Position numbers and translations under genes: made by a program. From positions 1 through 32,680 of the forward strand of contig JAFZLK010000099.1 of the NCBI GenBank assembly GCA_017551515.1: a stretch of DNA of 32,680 nucleotides, written 5' to 3'. This document shows, one piece after another, positions 24,811 to 32,680 of this stretch. The stretch comes from Bacteroidales bacterium (lineage in GTDB: Bacteria > Bacteroidota > Bacteroidia > Bacteroidales > ML635J-15). Numbering within the stretch: position 1 is the stretch's first letter; each line of letters starts with the position of its first letter. Below the pieces are notes generated by a model. It ran no database searches. It was given only the letters and a program-made list of their open reading frames with translations, and was not told where the DNA came from.

Positions 24811-26688
24811 ATGCCTATGGCGAGACATTTACATTACCCATTGCTTTTAAATTTGGCTCTTCTTTTCAAGGGTGGCATCCAGACTACAAGGTTGAACCAC
24901 GCTTCGCAGCACCCTCGCCTGGCATCAGAAAACACCCTGCGCGACATTCTGTCAATAAGCAAGGATACCGTTTACGGCAAAGAGCATAATTTCGAAGAAA
25001 TTTTGTCTGCTTCCACTGCTACTGAACTATTCGCATTGTACCGGCACATGGTTCCCGAAAACGACTACGAAGCACTGCGCGGATATGTTGACCGCCATAA
25101 AAATGGAGAAACAGGAATTTTGTTTCCCGGTCGTCCCGAAATGTACGCCACAACTTCTGGAACTACCTCCGCTCCCAAATGGATACCTATGACACGCAAA
25201 TACCTGCGCGATGTATATGGAAAAATGTCGAATGTTTGGGTATGGAACTTCATAAAACACCGCAAGATGGCATTGGCAGGCAAGGTGTTTGCCATTGTTG
25301 GCAAGGAATGTGAAGGTTATGCTCCCGATGGCACTCTTTACGGCTCAGTAAGTGGTGTTTTGGTTCGCGACTTGCCCCATATTATCAAGAAACGCTATAC
25401 CGCACCTGCAAGTGTAATGTCAATAAGCGATTACGCAGCACGCAACTACACGCTCATGCGCCTGGCTATCCAGCACTGGGATGTTACGCTTTGGTCAACG
25501 GCAAACCCATCGACAATATTGGAATTGCAACGCACTGTGGACGAGAACCTTGACTTAATGATTGAGGATGTTGAGAAAGGAACTTTGTCCGACAAGTTTG
25601 AGATAGACAGCGACATCCGCAAGGAGTTGGCTTCGTATATGCGACCTCGTCCCAAGCGTGCAAAAGAATTACGCGAACTGCGCGACAAAAACGGCGGACG
25701 AATCCTACCTCGTCATTATTGGCCGAAACTCCAGATTCTAAGCACTTGGAAATGTGGCAACACAAAAGTCTATATGGACAAGTATCAGGACTACTTCGAT
25801 TTGGAACAGACATGCTATCAGGAATTGGGATATATTGCCACCGAATGCCGTTTCGGATTTGCACTAGACATGAGCAACGAATCTGTTTTGTTCCCGCATC
25901 TCCATTACTATGAGTTTGTGCCAGAAGAAGATATGGACAAGCCACGCAAGCGATTCATGCAACTTGACGAATTGGAACAAGGCAAGCGTTATTGCGTCTA
26001 TGTGACAACCTATTCGGGCTTGTTCCGATACAATATGAACGACCTTATAGAAGTTGGTGGAATGTACGAGAAAACGCCGACAATTCATATAATCAGCAAG
26101 GTCAACGGAATAGTGTCGCTGACTGGCGAAAAACTATACGAGCCACAGTTCATCGATGCAGTACACCAGGCAGAAGAGGAAACCCAGATAAAAACGAAGT
26201 TCTTTGTCGGTTTTGCCGATGTAAACGAGTCAGAATACCACTTCTACTTCGAGTTTGCCGACCAGGAAACCACGCAGGAAACAGCCGATATGTTTGCCAA
26301 GATTGTTGACGATAAGTTACGGACTATCAATATCGAATATGAATCGAAGCGAGCCAGTTTCCGATTGAACGCGCCTGTGGCTCACAGACTGCAAAAGAAT
26401 GCCTACGCGCGTTTCAAGACTGCCTGTCTCGAAGACGGTATGCGCGACGGACAATTCAAATTCAACTTGCTAATGCAGGACGAGTCACGCCACGGAAAGT
26501 TCCAAGTTTTGGTTGTGGGCGACAAAGTGTCCGAGATTCGCCGCAATGTGATGGCACGCCGTGCCGAGCGTGACGACCGCCGAAAAGAACGCGAAATGCG
26601 TGCAGATACTCGCCGTAAAGAGCGTGAAACTCGCAGGAACGACCGAGCAAAACGAAATACTACCCATGAATTGGAAAAGAAAATCTAA
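24811..26688 (+). CDS. GH3-family acyl-acid-amido synthetase-like protein with charged tail
   Basis: This 625-residue protein belongs to the GH3 branch of adenylate-forming enzymes. The ATP loop TTSGTTSAPKWIPMT is at 114-128. Later motifs are YIATECRFGFALDMSNES, YVTTYSGLFRYNMNDLIEVGG (hinge region) and VSLTGEKLYEPQF. Plant GH3 proteins join amino acids to acyl hormones; bacterial substrates are largely unknown. Bacterial homologs are usually ~500-550 residues. Here the last ~53 residues (573-625) are almost only R, K, E, D and a few N/T (e.g. RRAERDDRRKERE), predicted to be a charged helix or disordered tail. It lies 48 bp after the transglycosylase gene. A second ATG two codons in (24817) is an alternative start. 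Confidence 0.9.
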   Translation: MPMARHLHYPLLLNLALLFKGGIQTTRLNHASQHPRLASENTLRDILSISKDTVYGKEHNFEEILSASTATELFALYRHMVPENDYEALRGYVDRHKNGETGILFPGRPEMYATTSGTTSAPKWIPMTRKYLRDVYGKMSNVWVWNFIKHRKMALAGKVFAIVGKECEGYAPDGTLYGSVSGVLVRDLPHIIKKRYTAPASVMSISDYAARNYTLMRLAIQHWDVTLWSTANPSTILELQRTVDENLDLMIEDVEKGTLSDKFEIDSDIRKELASYMRPRPKRAKELRELRDKNGGRILPRHYWPKLQILSTWKCGNTKVYMDKYQDYFDLEQTCYQELGYIATECRFGFALDMSNESVLFPHLHYYEFVPEEDMDKPRKRFMQLDELEQGKRYCVYVTTYSGLFRYNMNDLIEVGGMYEKTPTIHIISKVNGIVSLTGEKLYEPQFIDAVHQAEEETQIKTKFFVGFADVNESEYHFYFEFADQETTQETADMFAKIVDDKLRTINIEYESKRASFRLNAPVAHRLQKNAYARFKTACLEDGMRDGQFKFNLLMQDESRHGKFQVLVVGDKVSEIRRNVMARRAERDDRRKEREMRADTRRKERETRRNDRAKRNTTHELEKKI

Positions 26689-26766
26689 TTTTTCAAAACT
26701 TTACACTCCATTTTTCCACCGACAACGAAATTATTATTAATTTCGCGCAAAAATTAGGTACTCAGT

Positions 26767-27753
26767 ATGAGAAACTCAGTAATATTTTCAATTATATGCG
26801 TGGTAGTCACTTTGTTGCAGTCGTGTATGCCAAAGACATCTGTCATGCCTGTTGCACACGGAAATCCGGGCGACATAATAGTGGTAATGAGCAACGAAAA
26901 CTGGCAGGCAGAAGCTGGAGATAGCATCAGAGCAATATTTTCCGAATTTTGTCCAAACCTGCCATACGAGCAACCGATAATGGATGTGCATCAGATTCCA
27001 TACGACAAGTTTGTGGAAATAAACCAGTTGCATCGCAATATAATTTTCTTCGAGAGAATTGCCGGTCAGGAAACAGGTGTGGTAAATGTCGAAAACGACA
27101 AGTACGCCAGAAATCAGGTTTTCGTGCGAATAACGGCTGCTAACCAGACGAGTTTTGTGAAAGCTTTGTGCGAAAAGCGCGACTACTTGCAGAAACTTTT
27201 CCTAACAGCCGACCGCGACCGTTACATAAATTCATTTGGTAAAAGTCGTAACGAAGTAGCAGAGAAACAGTTGGCAGACACTTTCAACATTAGCATAACA
27301 TTGCCGTCATTGTATCGCATAGATGAATTCCTTGAAAATTTCTCGTGGATTTCGTACGAAACCAAGAAGACCACAAACGGCATCTTCGTTTATGAATATC
27401 CGCTGACAGATACGACTAATCTTTCTGTGGAACAGATAATTGCAATGCGCAACAAAGTACTTCAGAAGAATGTACCCGGAGGTCGCGAAGGCTCGTATAT
27501 GACCACTGAAACCAAATTCGACTACCCGAGCATCGAAACCATAATGCACAACGGCACAAAAACCGCTGTAGTGCATGGAATGTGGAAGATGCACGGCGAC
27601 TTTATGGGAGGTCCGTTTGTAAGCTATAGCAAAATAGATGAAGCCCGCCAGCGCGTGGTGTGTGTTGAGGGCTTTGTGTATGAGCCCAATGCGCCTGTGC
27701 GCGACAAAATTAGAAACATTGAAGGTATTATTTATACATATTCACTTAGATAA
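26767..27753 (+). CDS. DUF4837 family lipoprotein
   Basis: This 328-residue protein has a lipoprotein signal MRNSVIFSIICVVVTLLQSC (Cys20). The body matches the Bacteroidota DUF4837 family: GNPGDIIVVMSNENWQAEAGDSI at the start, NIIFFERIAGQE, ITLPSLYRIDEFLENFSWISYET in the middle and GGREGSYMTTETKFDYPS to the end. Function is unknown. It lies 78 bp after the GH3 gene and 15 bp before the ABC ATPase gene, so cotranscription with the transporter is likely. The neighbourhood (transglycosylase, transporter) suggests a cell-envelope role, by inference only. Confidence 0.88.
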   Translation: MRNSVIFSIICVVVTLLQSCMPKTSVMPVAHGNPGDIIVVMSNENWQAEAGDSIRAIFSEFCPNLPYEQPIMDVHQIPYDKFVEINQLHRNIIFFERIAGQETGVVNVENDKYARNQVFVRITAANQTSFVKALCEKRDYLQKLFLTADRDRYINSFGKSRNEVAEKQLADTFNISITLPSLYRIDEFLENFSWISYETKKTTNGIFVYEYPLTDTTNLSVEQIIAMRNKVLQKNVPGGREGSYMTTETKFDYPSIETIMHNGTKTAVVHGMWKMHGDFMGGPFVSYSKIDEARQRVVCVEGFVYEPNAPVRDKIRNIEGIIYTYSLR

Positions 27754-27768
27754 ATCGAATAACAAATT

Positions 27769-28716
27769 ATGAATCAAACACTTGTTGCAGAAAATGTCGT
27801 CAAGAAGTATGCGAGCCATCTTGCACTCGACCAAGTGTCGATTTCTGTTCCCGAAGGCTGTATTTTCGGTCTGCTGGGTCCAAATGGCGCAGGCAAGACG
27901 ACTCTGATACGAATTATAAACCAGATTACCGCTCCCGATGAAGGAACCGTATATATCAATGGCGAAAAACTTTCGGCAAAGCACATCGCACAGATTGGCT
28001 ACCTGCCCGAAGAACGCGGATTGTACAAGAAAATGGCTGTGGGTGAACAAGCATTGTACCTCTGCCAACTCAAAGGAATGAAGAAAGCCGATGCTTTCCG
28101 CGAACTGAAAAAGTGGTTCGAGAAGTTTGAGATAGAAAACTGGTGGAACAAAAAAGTTGAGGAACTTTCGAAAGGTATGCAGCAGAAAGTTCAGTTTATC
28201 ACCACCATTCTCCATAAACCGAAACTGCTCATCTTCGATGAGCCGTTCAGCGGATTCGACCCGATAAACGCAAACTTGCTAAAACAGGAAATCCTTGAAT
28301 TGAAGAAAAACGGTTCGACAATAATCTTCTCCACCCACAATATGTCATCTGTTGAGGAAATTTGCGACTACATAGCATTGATAAACAAGTCGAAGAAGAT
28401 TCTTGAAGGCGAAGTAAACGCCATCCGTCGCGACTATGCCCCCGACATCTACGAGGTGCAGTATTCGGGATATTTCAACAAGATGATTGCAACGCTGACA
28501 TCCGACTACAAGATTTTGGATGTCAAGGAATTTGAAGGTGGAAGCAAGATGAGCATCGAACTGCTCAACAAGGAGATGACCAACAACGACATCATCTCGC
28601 GCCTAACAAATTTCGGCAACATTGAATCGTTCCAGAAGGCACTGCCTAGCATGAACGACATTTTCATCAGAGTGGTAAGCAACACAAATTCAGAACAAGC
28701 GCAAGCACAAAACTAA
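27769..28716 (+). CDS. ABC-2 transporter ATP-binding protein
   Basis: This 315-residue ABC ATPase has Walker A GPNGAGKT (37-44), signature LSKGMQQK (133-140), Walker B LLIFDEP (153-159) with SGFDP as the D-loop, and the switch histidine in FSTHN (H190). A C-terminal extension of ~90 residues after the nucleotide-binding domain is typical of the NatA-like/DUF4162 group. It should power the permease encoded 4 bp downstream. The cargo is unknown; NatAB-type systems export sodium, lipids or drugs. Confidence 0.95.
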   Translation: MNQTLVAENVVKKYASHLALDQVSISVPEGCIFGLLGPNGAGKTTLIRIINQITAPDEGTVYINGEKLSAKHIAQIGYLPEERGLYKKMAVGEQALYLCQLKGMKKADAFRELKKWFEKFEIENWWNKKVEELSKGMQQKVQFITTILHKPKLLIFDEPFSGFDPINANLLKQEILELKKNGSTIIFSTHNMSSVEEICDYIALINKSKKILEGEVNAIRRDYAPDIYEVQYSGYFNKMIATLTSDYKILDVKEFEGGSKMSIELLNKEMTNNDIISRLTNFGNIESFQKALPSMNDIFIRVVSNTNSEQAQAQN

Positions 28717-28720
28717 GGAT

Positions 28721-30103
28721 ATGAGCAAGATAGGACTTATAATAGGAAGAGAATACAAAACCCGTGTTCGCAAAAAATCATTCATAGTAATGACAATTCT
28801 TGGCCCGATTTTGTTCGCAGCCTTGATGGTGGCTCCGGCAATTCTTATGCGCCTCGAAGACGATGATTTCAAGAACATTGCCGTAATTGATGAAACAGGC
28901 TTGTTCGACCAGTATTCGCTGAAGAACACCAAGAGCATAAACTTCGACTTTGTGTCAGAAAAGTATTTCCGCGGCAACTACTATGACCTTTCGGAGGCAA
29001 AGGCAAACCTGAAGGATTCAGACCATTACGCATTGCTTTACATTCCGATAAATGCTTTGTCGGCAAACAATGGTTCTGTACAACTTTTCTCGTATCAGCA
29101 GCCTAATATGGGACTGAAGATGCACATTTCCAACGGCATAGAAAAGAAAGCCGAGGAAATGAAACTTAGCAAAAAGGCGGAAGAGCTGGAAATCACCCAG
29201 CAGGAAATCGACAATATTCTAATGGTTGCCAACACATCGATAAATGTAATAACCACAACAATGAACGATGATGGAACCGAAAAGGAATCATCTACGACTG
29301 TGGCAATGATAATAGGTTATATCTGTGGATTCCTGATTTATATGTTCATTTTCATGTACGGTTCGATGGTTATGAACGGCGTAATCGAGGAGAAGTCAAA
29401 CCGAATTGTGGAAGTTATTGTTTCATCTGTAAAGCCATTCCAGCTTATGCTTGGCAAGATTATAGGCGTGGCGTTGGTTGGAATTACGCAATTTGTCTTG
29501 TGGGTGCTGTTGACACTCGGAATAGTAAGCGTAACATACGCCGTGTTGCAAAAGGACTTCTCAACCGCCGACCTTAATCCTCAGACACAGATTATGGGTT
29601 CGACACTAACCGATGCTACCGATGTAAATACCGATGACATGGCAAAGTTCGATGATATAATGAAGGCGATGAATTCGGTGAATTATGTTGGATTGCTGCT
29701 GATGTTCCTGTTCTACTTCATCGGTGGTTATCTGCTTTATGCAGGAATGTTTGCAATAGCTGGTTCGGCTGTTGACAATGAAACTGATACACAGCAATTT
29801 ATGTTGCCAATAACAGTACCACTCATACTGGGCATTTTCGTAATGCTTTCGGCAATCAACAATCCTGATGGCAGTCTTGCCTACTGGTTCTCGATAATTC
29901 CTTTCACATCACCGATAGTGATGCTGGTAAGGGTTCCGTTTGGTGTACCATTTACCGACATCATCATTTCAATGGTATTGCTTGTTGCAACTTTCATTGC
30001 AGTGACATGGCTTGCAGCCAAGATTTATCGCGTTGGAATACTGATGTACGGCAAGAAGACCAACTACAAGGAATTGTGGAAATGGCTGAAATATAGGAAC
30101 TAA
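28721..30103 (+). CDS. ABC-2 type transporter permease (NatB-like)
   Basis: This 460-residue membrane protein has one N-terminal helix (~22-43: IVMTILGPILFAALMVAPAIL). A ~145-residue extracytoplasmic domain follows, then five or more helices from ~190 on. The segment GVIEEKSNRIVEVIVSSVKPFQLMLGKIIGVALVGITQF is the hallmark of the ABC2_membrane_3/NatB group. It begins 4 bp after the ATPase stop, so the two make one transporter. The plus-strand group ends here, with a hairpin at 30112-30140. Confidence 0.94.
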   Translation: MSKIGLIIGREYKTRVRKKSFIVMTILGPILFAALMVAPAILMRLEDDDFKNIAVIDETGLFDQYSLKNTKSINFDFVSEKYFRGNYYDLSEAKANLKDSDHYALLYIPINALSANNGSVQLFSYQQPNMGLKMHISNGIEKKAEEMKLSKKAEELEITQQEIDNILMVANTSINVITTTMNDDGTEKESSTTVAMIIGYICGFLIYMFIFMYGSMVMNGVIEEKSNRIVEVIVSSVKPFQLMLGKIIGVALVGITQFVLWVLLTLGIVSVTYAVLQKDFSTADLNPQTQIMGSTLTDATDVNTDDMAKFDDIMKAMNSVNYVGLLLMFLFYFIGGYLLYAGMFAIAGSAVDNETDTQQFMLPITVPLILGIFVMLSAINNPDGSLAYWFSIIPFTSPIVMLVRVPFGVPFTDIIISMVLLVATFIAVTWLAAKIYRVGILMYGKKTNYKELWKWLKYRN

Positions 30104-30111
30104 AAGTTAAC

Positions 30112-30140
30112 AGGCTGGAAGTCATGCTGGCTTTCAGCCT
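30112..30140 (+). terminator. Candidate terminator after the ABC transporter genes
   Basis: AGGCTGGAAG (30112-30121) pairs with CTTTCAGCCT (30131-30140) with one wobble. It is followed by CAAAATTTTCC, a weak U-tract. It lies 9 bp after the permease stop. Confidence 0.55.
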
Positions 30141-30226
30141 CAAAATTTTCCTACTGCCAGACAGAATGCATAAACTGCATTTCTCCACCCTCCCTCTTCA
30201 ATCGGTATAAAAATTTAAAAAAATGC

Positions 30227-30256
30227 TTGCGTGTATTGAAATCTTTACTATACTTG
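30227..30256 (+). promoter_or_regulatory. Promoter of the T9SS cargo gene
   Basis: TTG (30227-30229), a 19-nt spacer and TATACTTG (30249-30256) match the Bacteroidota consensus with one mismatch in the -7. The leader to the ATG at 30307 is ~44 nt and very AT-rich. Confidence 0.65.
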
Positions 30257-30306
30257 CATTTTAATTTTAAAAACGAAAACTTATTATTAATTTAAATTTT
30301 AATGTT

Positions 30307-32232
30307 ATGAAGAAATTTTACATGATTCTAGCTGCCTTGTTAATAGGTAGCGTGTGCTTCGCACAGAATTTAAACATTCAATTCCATAAGATGGATACAC
30401 CAATTAATGGAGCAGAAAGAAGTGCATGGGTTGGTAATAATGCAATGGATGGTTCTATAAAAATTGCTCCGGGATTAGAGTATGCAATTGCTCCCAAGGC
30501 TTTTAATGCAAACCTTTCTGGCAATATTACTAAAGTTAAATTTTATCATGGATATGATGTAGAACGTAGGACAACTAACACATCTTATACTATTAAGATT
30601 TATACTAATCCTTCATTAGGTGGAAATTTGGCATCTCAGGGTTTTTATAATCTTACAGCAACTGAGGCTTATACTCAGGATTATACAGCTGGTACCGAAC
30701 CAGGTTGGCAAGAAGTAGAATTGACCAATGCATTTGCTGTTCCCAGTGAAGACTTTTGGGTAGCAATAAAAGCAAACAATGATACTGCAGCTCTTGCATT
30801 AGGTGGTTCTGCATCTGCTGTTGAAGGACAATCATACTTTCAGTATACTGTAGGCACTTATGGCACTTTTTGGACAACTCCAGCAATTCAAAACACATTA
30901 TATAATGTGGGTATTGCTATATATGTTGACGATGGTGCTGTATATGTTCCAACATTTGACTTCGAAGCTAGATGGTGGGGCGGTGTCAACAGCAACAACA
31001 TGCTTACTCCAGCAGAGGCTTCATATACTTTAGGCACAACTGAATCTTTATCTTTGATTCCAACTATAAAAAATAATGGCGCCGAAGATGCTGTAGAAGG
31101 TACAGTTACTGTTTCTGTTACCGTTGGGGGACAAGCATATGGAACTCCTATAACAATGACCCTCAATGGTACAGAACAAGGTTCATTCCCTGTTAGTGAA
31201 GCGTGGACTACGTTGCAAAATACTCCATTAACTATTACAGCAGAAGAAATGAATGCAATGAACCTTCCAGAAACTTTCGATGTTTGCTTGAACGTTACTT
31301 ACTCTGGCAACGATCCTAACACAGCAAACAACAGCCACTGCATTCCTGTAACCCGTACAAATGCTGTATGCGACATTCAGGCAAAACTCTACACCGATGC
31401 ACAAGGAACTACTGAAGTTGCCTCCGCAATAACTATTTCTCTTACCGATAGCTTTACTGTTTATCCTGCTATTCTCAATGCTGGACCAAATGAGGCTGCA
31501 GGTACTTTAACTATTGATGTTACTATAAATGGAACTTCTATAATTGGTGGTGCTCAGCAACAGTCATTTGCTTCACAACCTATCCCAGTTAACGAGGCAA
31601 TATCTATAATACAGGGCGGTGCTATGTCTTTTACTCCAGAACAAATGGATCAAGTTTTATCTCAACTTGGCATTACTAATGGAATCTTTGAAGTATGCAT
31701 CATTGCAAACTATAGCGGTAACGATCCTAACACAGCAAACAACACCAAATGTGTAACTGTAACAAGAAGCAGCAGTTCTGATATATACACAATTACAGTA
31801 CGTGCAAACAACGATACATTTGGTACAGTAACTGGTGGCGGCTCATACGCAGCTGGAGCACAGGCAACTCTTACCGCAACAGCAAATCAAGGCTATGTAT
31901 TCGTAAAGTGGGCTGAAGATGAAAATACCGATAATCCACGTACAATAACCGTTAATGCAGATGCAACTTATACTGCTGTATTCCAAGCTCTCGGTGCTGT
32001 TGACGATGAAACCATCTCGGGAATCGCTGTATATCCTAACCCAGCAAACGATATGTTCACCGTTGCTAACGCAGAAGGTGCAACCATCGTAGTTGTTAAC
32101 TCACTCGGTCAGGTTGTAGCAAGCATCGAAAATGCAGCTTCGAACCAGACAATCGACGCTAGCAGCCTCGCAACTGGAACCTACTTCGTAAAGGTTAACG
32201 AAAAGATAGTAAAGATCAATGTTGTAAAGTAA
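30307..32232 (+). CDS. Secreted T9SS cargo protein with CARDB-like and InlB-type repeats
   Basis: This 641-residue protein has signal peptide MKKFYMILAALLIGSVCFAQ. An N-terminal beta domain (~25-210, lectin/jelly-roll-like by eye: EPGWQEVELTNAF, VPSEDFWVAIKAND-like) comes first. Two Ig/CARDB-like repeats follow, each ending with SGNDPNTANN (~333 and ~470). An InlB-type repeat is at ~494-562 (GSYAAGAQATLTATANQGYVFVKW), and a type A T9SS sorting domain at ~571-641 (VYPNPANDMF ... NSLGQVVAS ... LATGTYFVKV). It should be exported and attached to or released from the cell surface. No catalytic motif is seen; adhesion or matrix binding is inference. It is monocistronic with its own promoter and terminator. 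The 5' two-thirds is AT-richer, with more T-ending codons, than the 3' end and neighbouring genes. Confidence 0.93.
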   Translation: MKKFYMILAALLIGSVCFAQNLNIQFHKMDTPINGAERSAWVGNNAMDGSIKIAPGLEYAIAPKAFNANLSGNITKVKFYHGYDVERRTTNTSYTIKIYTNPSLGGNLASQGFYNLTATEAYTQDYTAGTEPGWQEVELTNAFAVPSEDFWVAIKANNDTAALALGGSASAVEGQSYFQYTVGTYGTFWTTPAIQNTLYNVGIAIYVDDGAVYVPTFDFEARWWGGVNSNNMLTPAEASYTLGTTESLSLIPTIKNNGAEDAVEGTVTVSVTVGGQAYGTPITMTLNGTEQGSFPVSEAWTTLQNTPLTITAEEMNAMNLPETFDVCLNVTYSGNDPNTANNSHCIPVTRTNAVCDIQAKLYTDAQGTTEVASAITISLTDSFTVYPAILNAGPNEAAGTLTIDVTINGTSIIGGAQQQSFASQPIPVNEAISIIQGGAMSFTPEQMDQVLSQLGITNGIFEVCIIANYSGNDPNTANNTKCVTVTRSSSSDIYTITVRANNDTFGTVTGGGSYAAGAQATLTATANQGYVFVKWAEDENTDNPRTITVNADATYTAVFQALGAVDDETISGIAVYPNPANDMFTVANAEGATIVVVNSLGQVVASIENAASNQTIDASSLATGTYFVKVNEKIVKINVVK

Positions 32233-32254
32233 TTTTACGATAACGTTAAATTTA

Positions 32255-32285
32255 AAGGCCTCGCTTCGTGCGGGGTCTTTTTTTA
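32255..32285 (+). terminator. Rho-independent terminator after the T9SS cargo gene
   Basis: AGGCCTCGC and GCGGGGTCT pair around TTCGT with two G.T wobbles, followed by at least eight T residues, 22 nt after the stop codon. Confidence 0.8.
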
Positions 32286-32323
32286 TACACTAATACCACG
32301 AATACACGGACACAATCTTTTTG

Positions 32324-32425
32324 ACCACGAATAACACGAATCTACACGAATAATATTCGCTATCGCTCAAGGAAGTGTTCACGCAAGCGTGAACTCACAT
32401 TCGTATTATTCGTGCAATTCGTGGT
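32324..32425. repeat. Large inverted repeat with inner perfect hairpin
   Basis: The left arm, ACCACGAATAACACGAAT onward (from 32324), is the inverse of the right arm ending at 32425 (ATTCGTGCAATTCGTGGT). At the centre is a perfect 8-bp hairpin, GTTCACGC-AA-GCGTGAAC (32377-32394). The left arm also contains an inverted copy of the TTGAGCG-AGCG motif of the tandem array (32357-32369). Confidence 0.75.
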
Positions 32426-32680
32426 TTCACTTTTTTGAGCAACTCGAAAACCTCTATTCGTGTCAATTCGTGTAATTCGTGGTTTCACTTTTTTGAGCGT
32501 AGCGAAAAAACCATATTCGTGTCAATTCGTGTAATTCGTGGTTTCACTTTTTTGAGCAACGCGAAAACCTCTATTCGTGTCAATTCGTGTAATTCGTGGT
32601 TTCACTTTTTTGAGCGTAGCGAAAAAACCATATTCGTGTCAATTCGTGTAATTCGTGGTTTCACTTTTTTGAGCAACGCG
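32408..32680. repeat. Tandem array of alternating 58/59-bp units, cut by the window edge
   Basis: GGTTTCACTTTTTTGAGC starts at 32423, 32481, 32540, 32598 and 32657, giving spacings of 58, 59, 58 and 59 bp. Two unit types alternate: one continues CAACGCGAAAACCTCT (CAACTCG... in the first copy), the other GTAGCGAAAAAACCAT. Each unit contains the sub-repeat ATTCGTGtcaATTCGTGtaATTCGTGG. The true period is therefore a 117-bp dimer. The array runs off the right edge. I see no gene from 32233 to the end. Confidence 0.92.

Noticed and set aside
32408..32680. Possible CRISPR array (regular spacing, repeated core)
   Set aside because: The segments between cores are not unique; only two alternate, and they are conserved. 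No cas gene is nearby. It is a higher-order tandem repeat.

Overview
The window is a chromosomal segment of a Bacteroidota bacterium, most likely of the order Bacteroidales. This rests on two secreted proteins with type IX secretion (T9SS) C-terminal sorting domains, Bacteroidota-type promoters (TTG, 19-21 nt, TAnnTTTG), lipoproteins with short lipoboxes, families largely restricted to Bacteroidota (DUF5723, DUF4837), and intergenic repeats typical of the phylum. I cannot name the genus.

Layout, left to right. 1-380 is the 3' end of an InlB-repeat/T9SS cargo gene. 578-3394 (minus) carries atpD-atpC with a clear promoter and terminator, followed by a family 2 glycosyltransferase. 3395-3970 has no convincing gene but holds a 270-bp miniature inverted-repeat element with a perfect 9-bp target duplication. 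3971-9361 (minus) is one 1796-residue exported TPR/CHAT (caspase-fold) protein. A tRNA-Leu(CAA) follows at 9488-9571.

From 23.4 kb down to 9.8 kb the minus strand carries twelve closely packed or overlapping genes. In transcription order they are: a lipoprotein with a beta-propeller, a second lipoprotein, a DUF5723 outer-membrane barrel, an O-antigen-ligase-like protein, a guanine-deaminase-like protein, a nitroreductase, an LpxL-like acyltransferase, mazG, a REP-associated (RAYT) transposase, a glycosyltransferase, an ECF sigma factor and rsmG. Many of them act on the envelope. The RAYT gene is preceded by a REP-like palindrome and carries a second identical copy inside its own reading frame.

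The plus strand from 23533 to 30103 holds a lytic transglycosylase with LysM, a GH3-family acyl-amido synthetase, a DUF4837 lipoprotein and an ABC-2 ATPase/permease pair. 30307-32232 encodes a second T9SS cargo protein with its own promoter and terminator. The window ends inside a tandem array whose alternating 58/59-bp units form a 117-bp higher-order repeat.

Most genes are housekeeping or envelope functions. The least ordinary content is the mobile and repeat DNA (the MITE-like element, the RAYT/REP pair and the terminal array) and the giant CHAT protein with about 300-residue internal super-repeats. I found no CRISPR array, prophage, integron or recognisable multi-gene defence operon.
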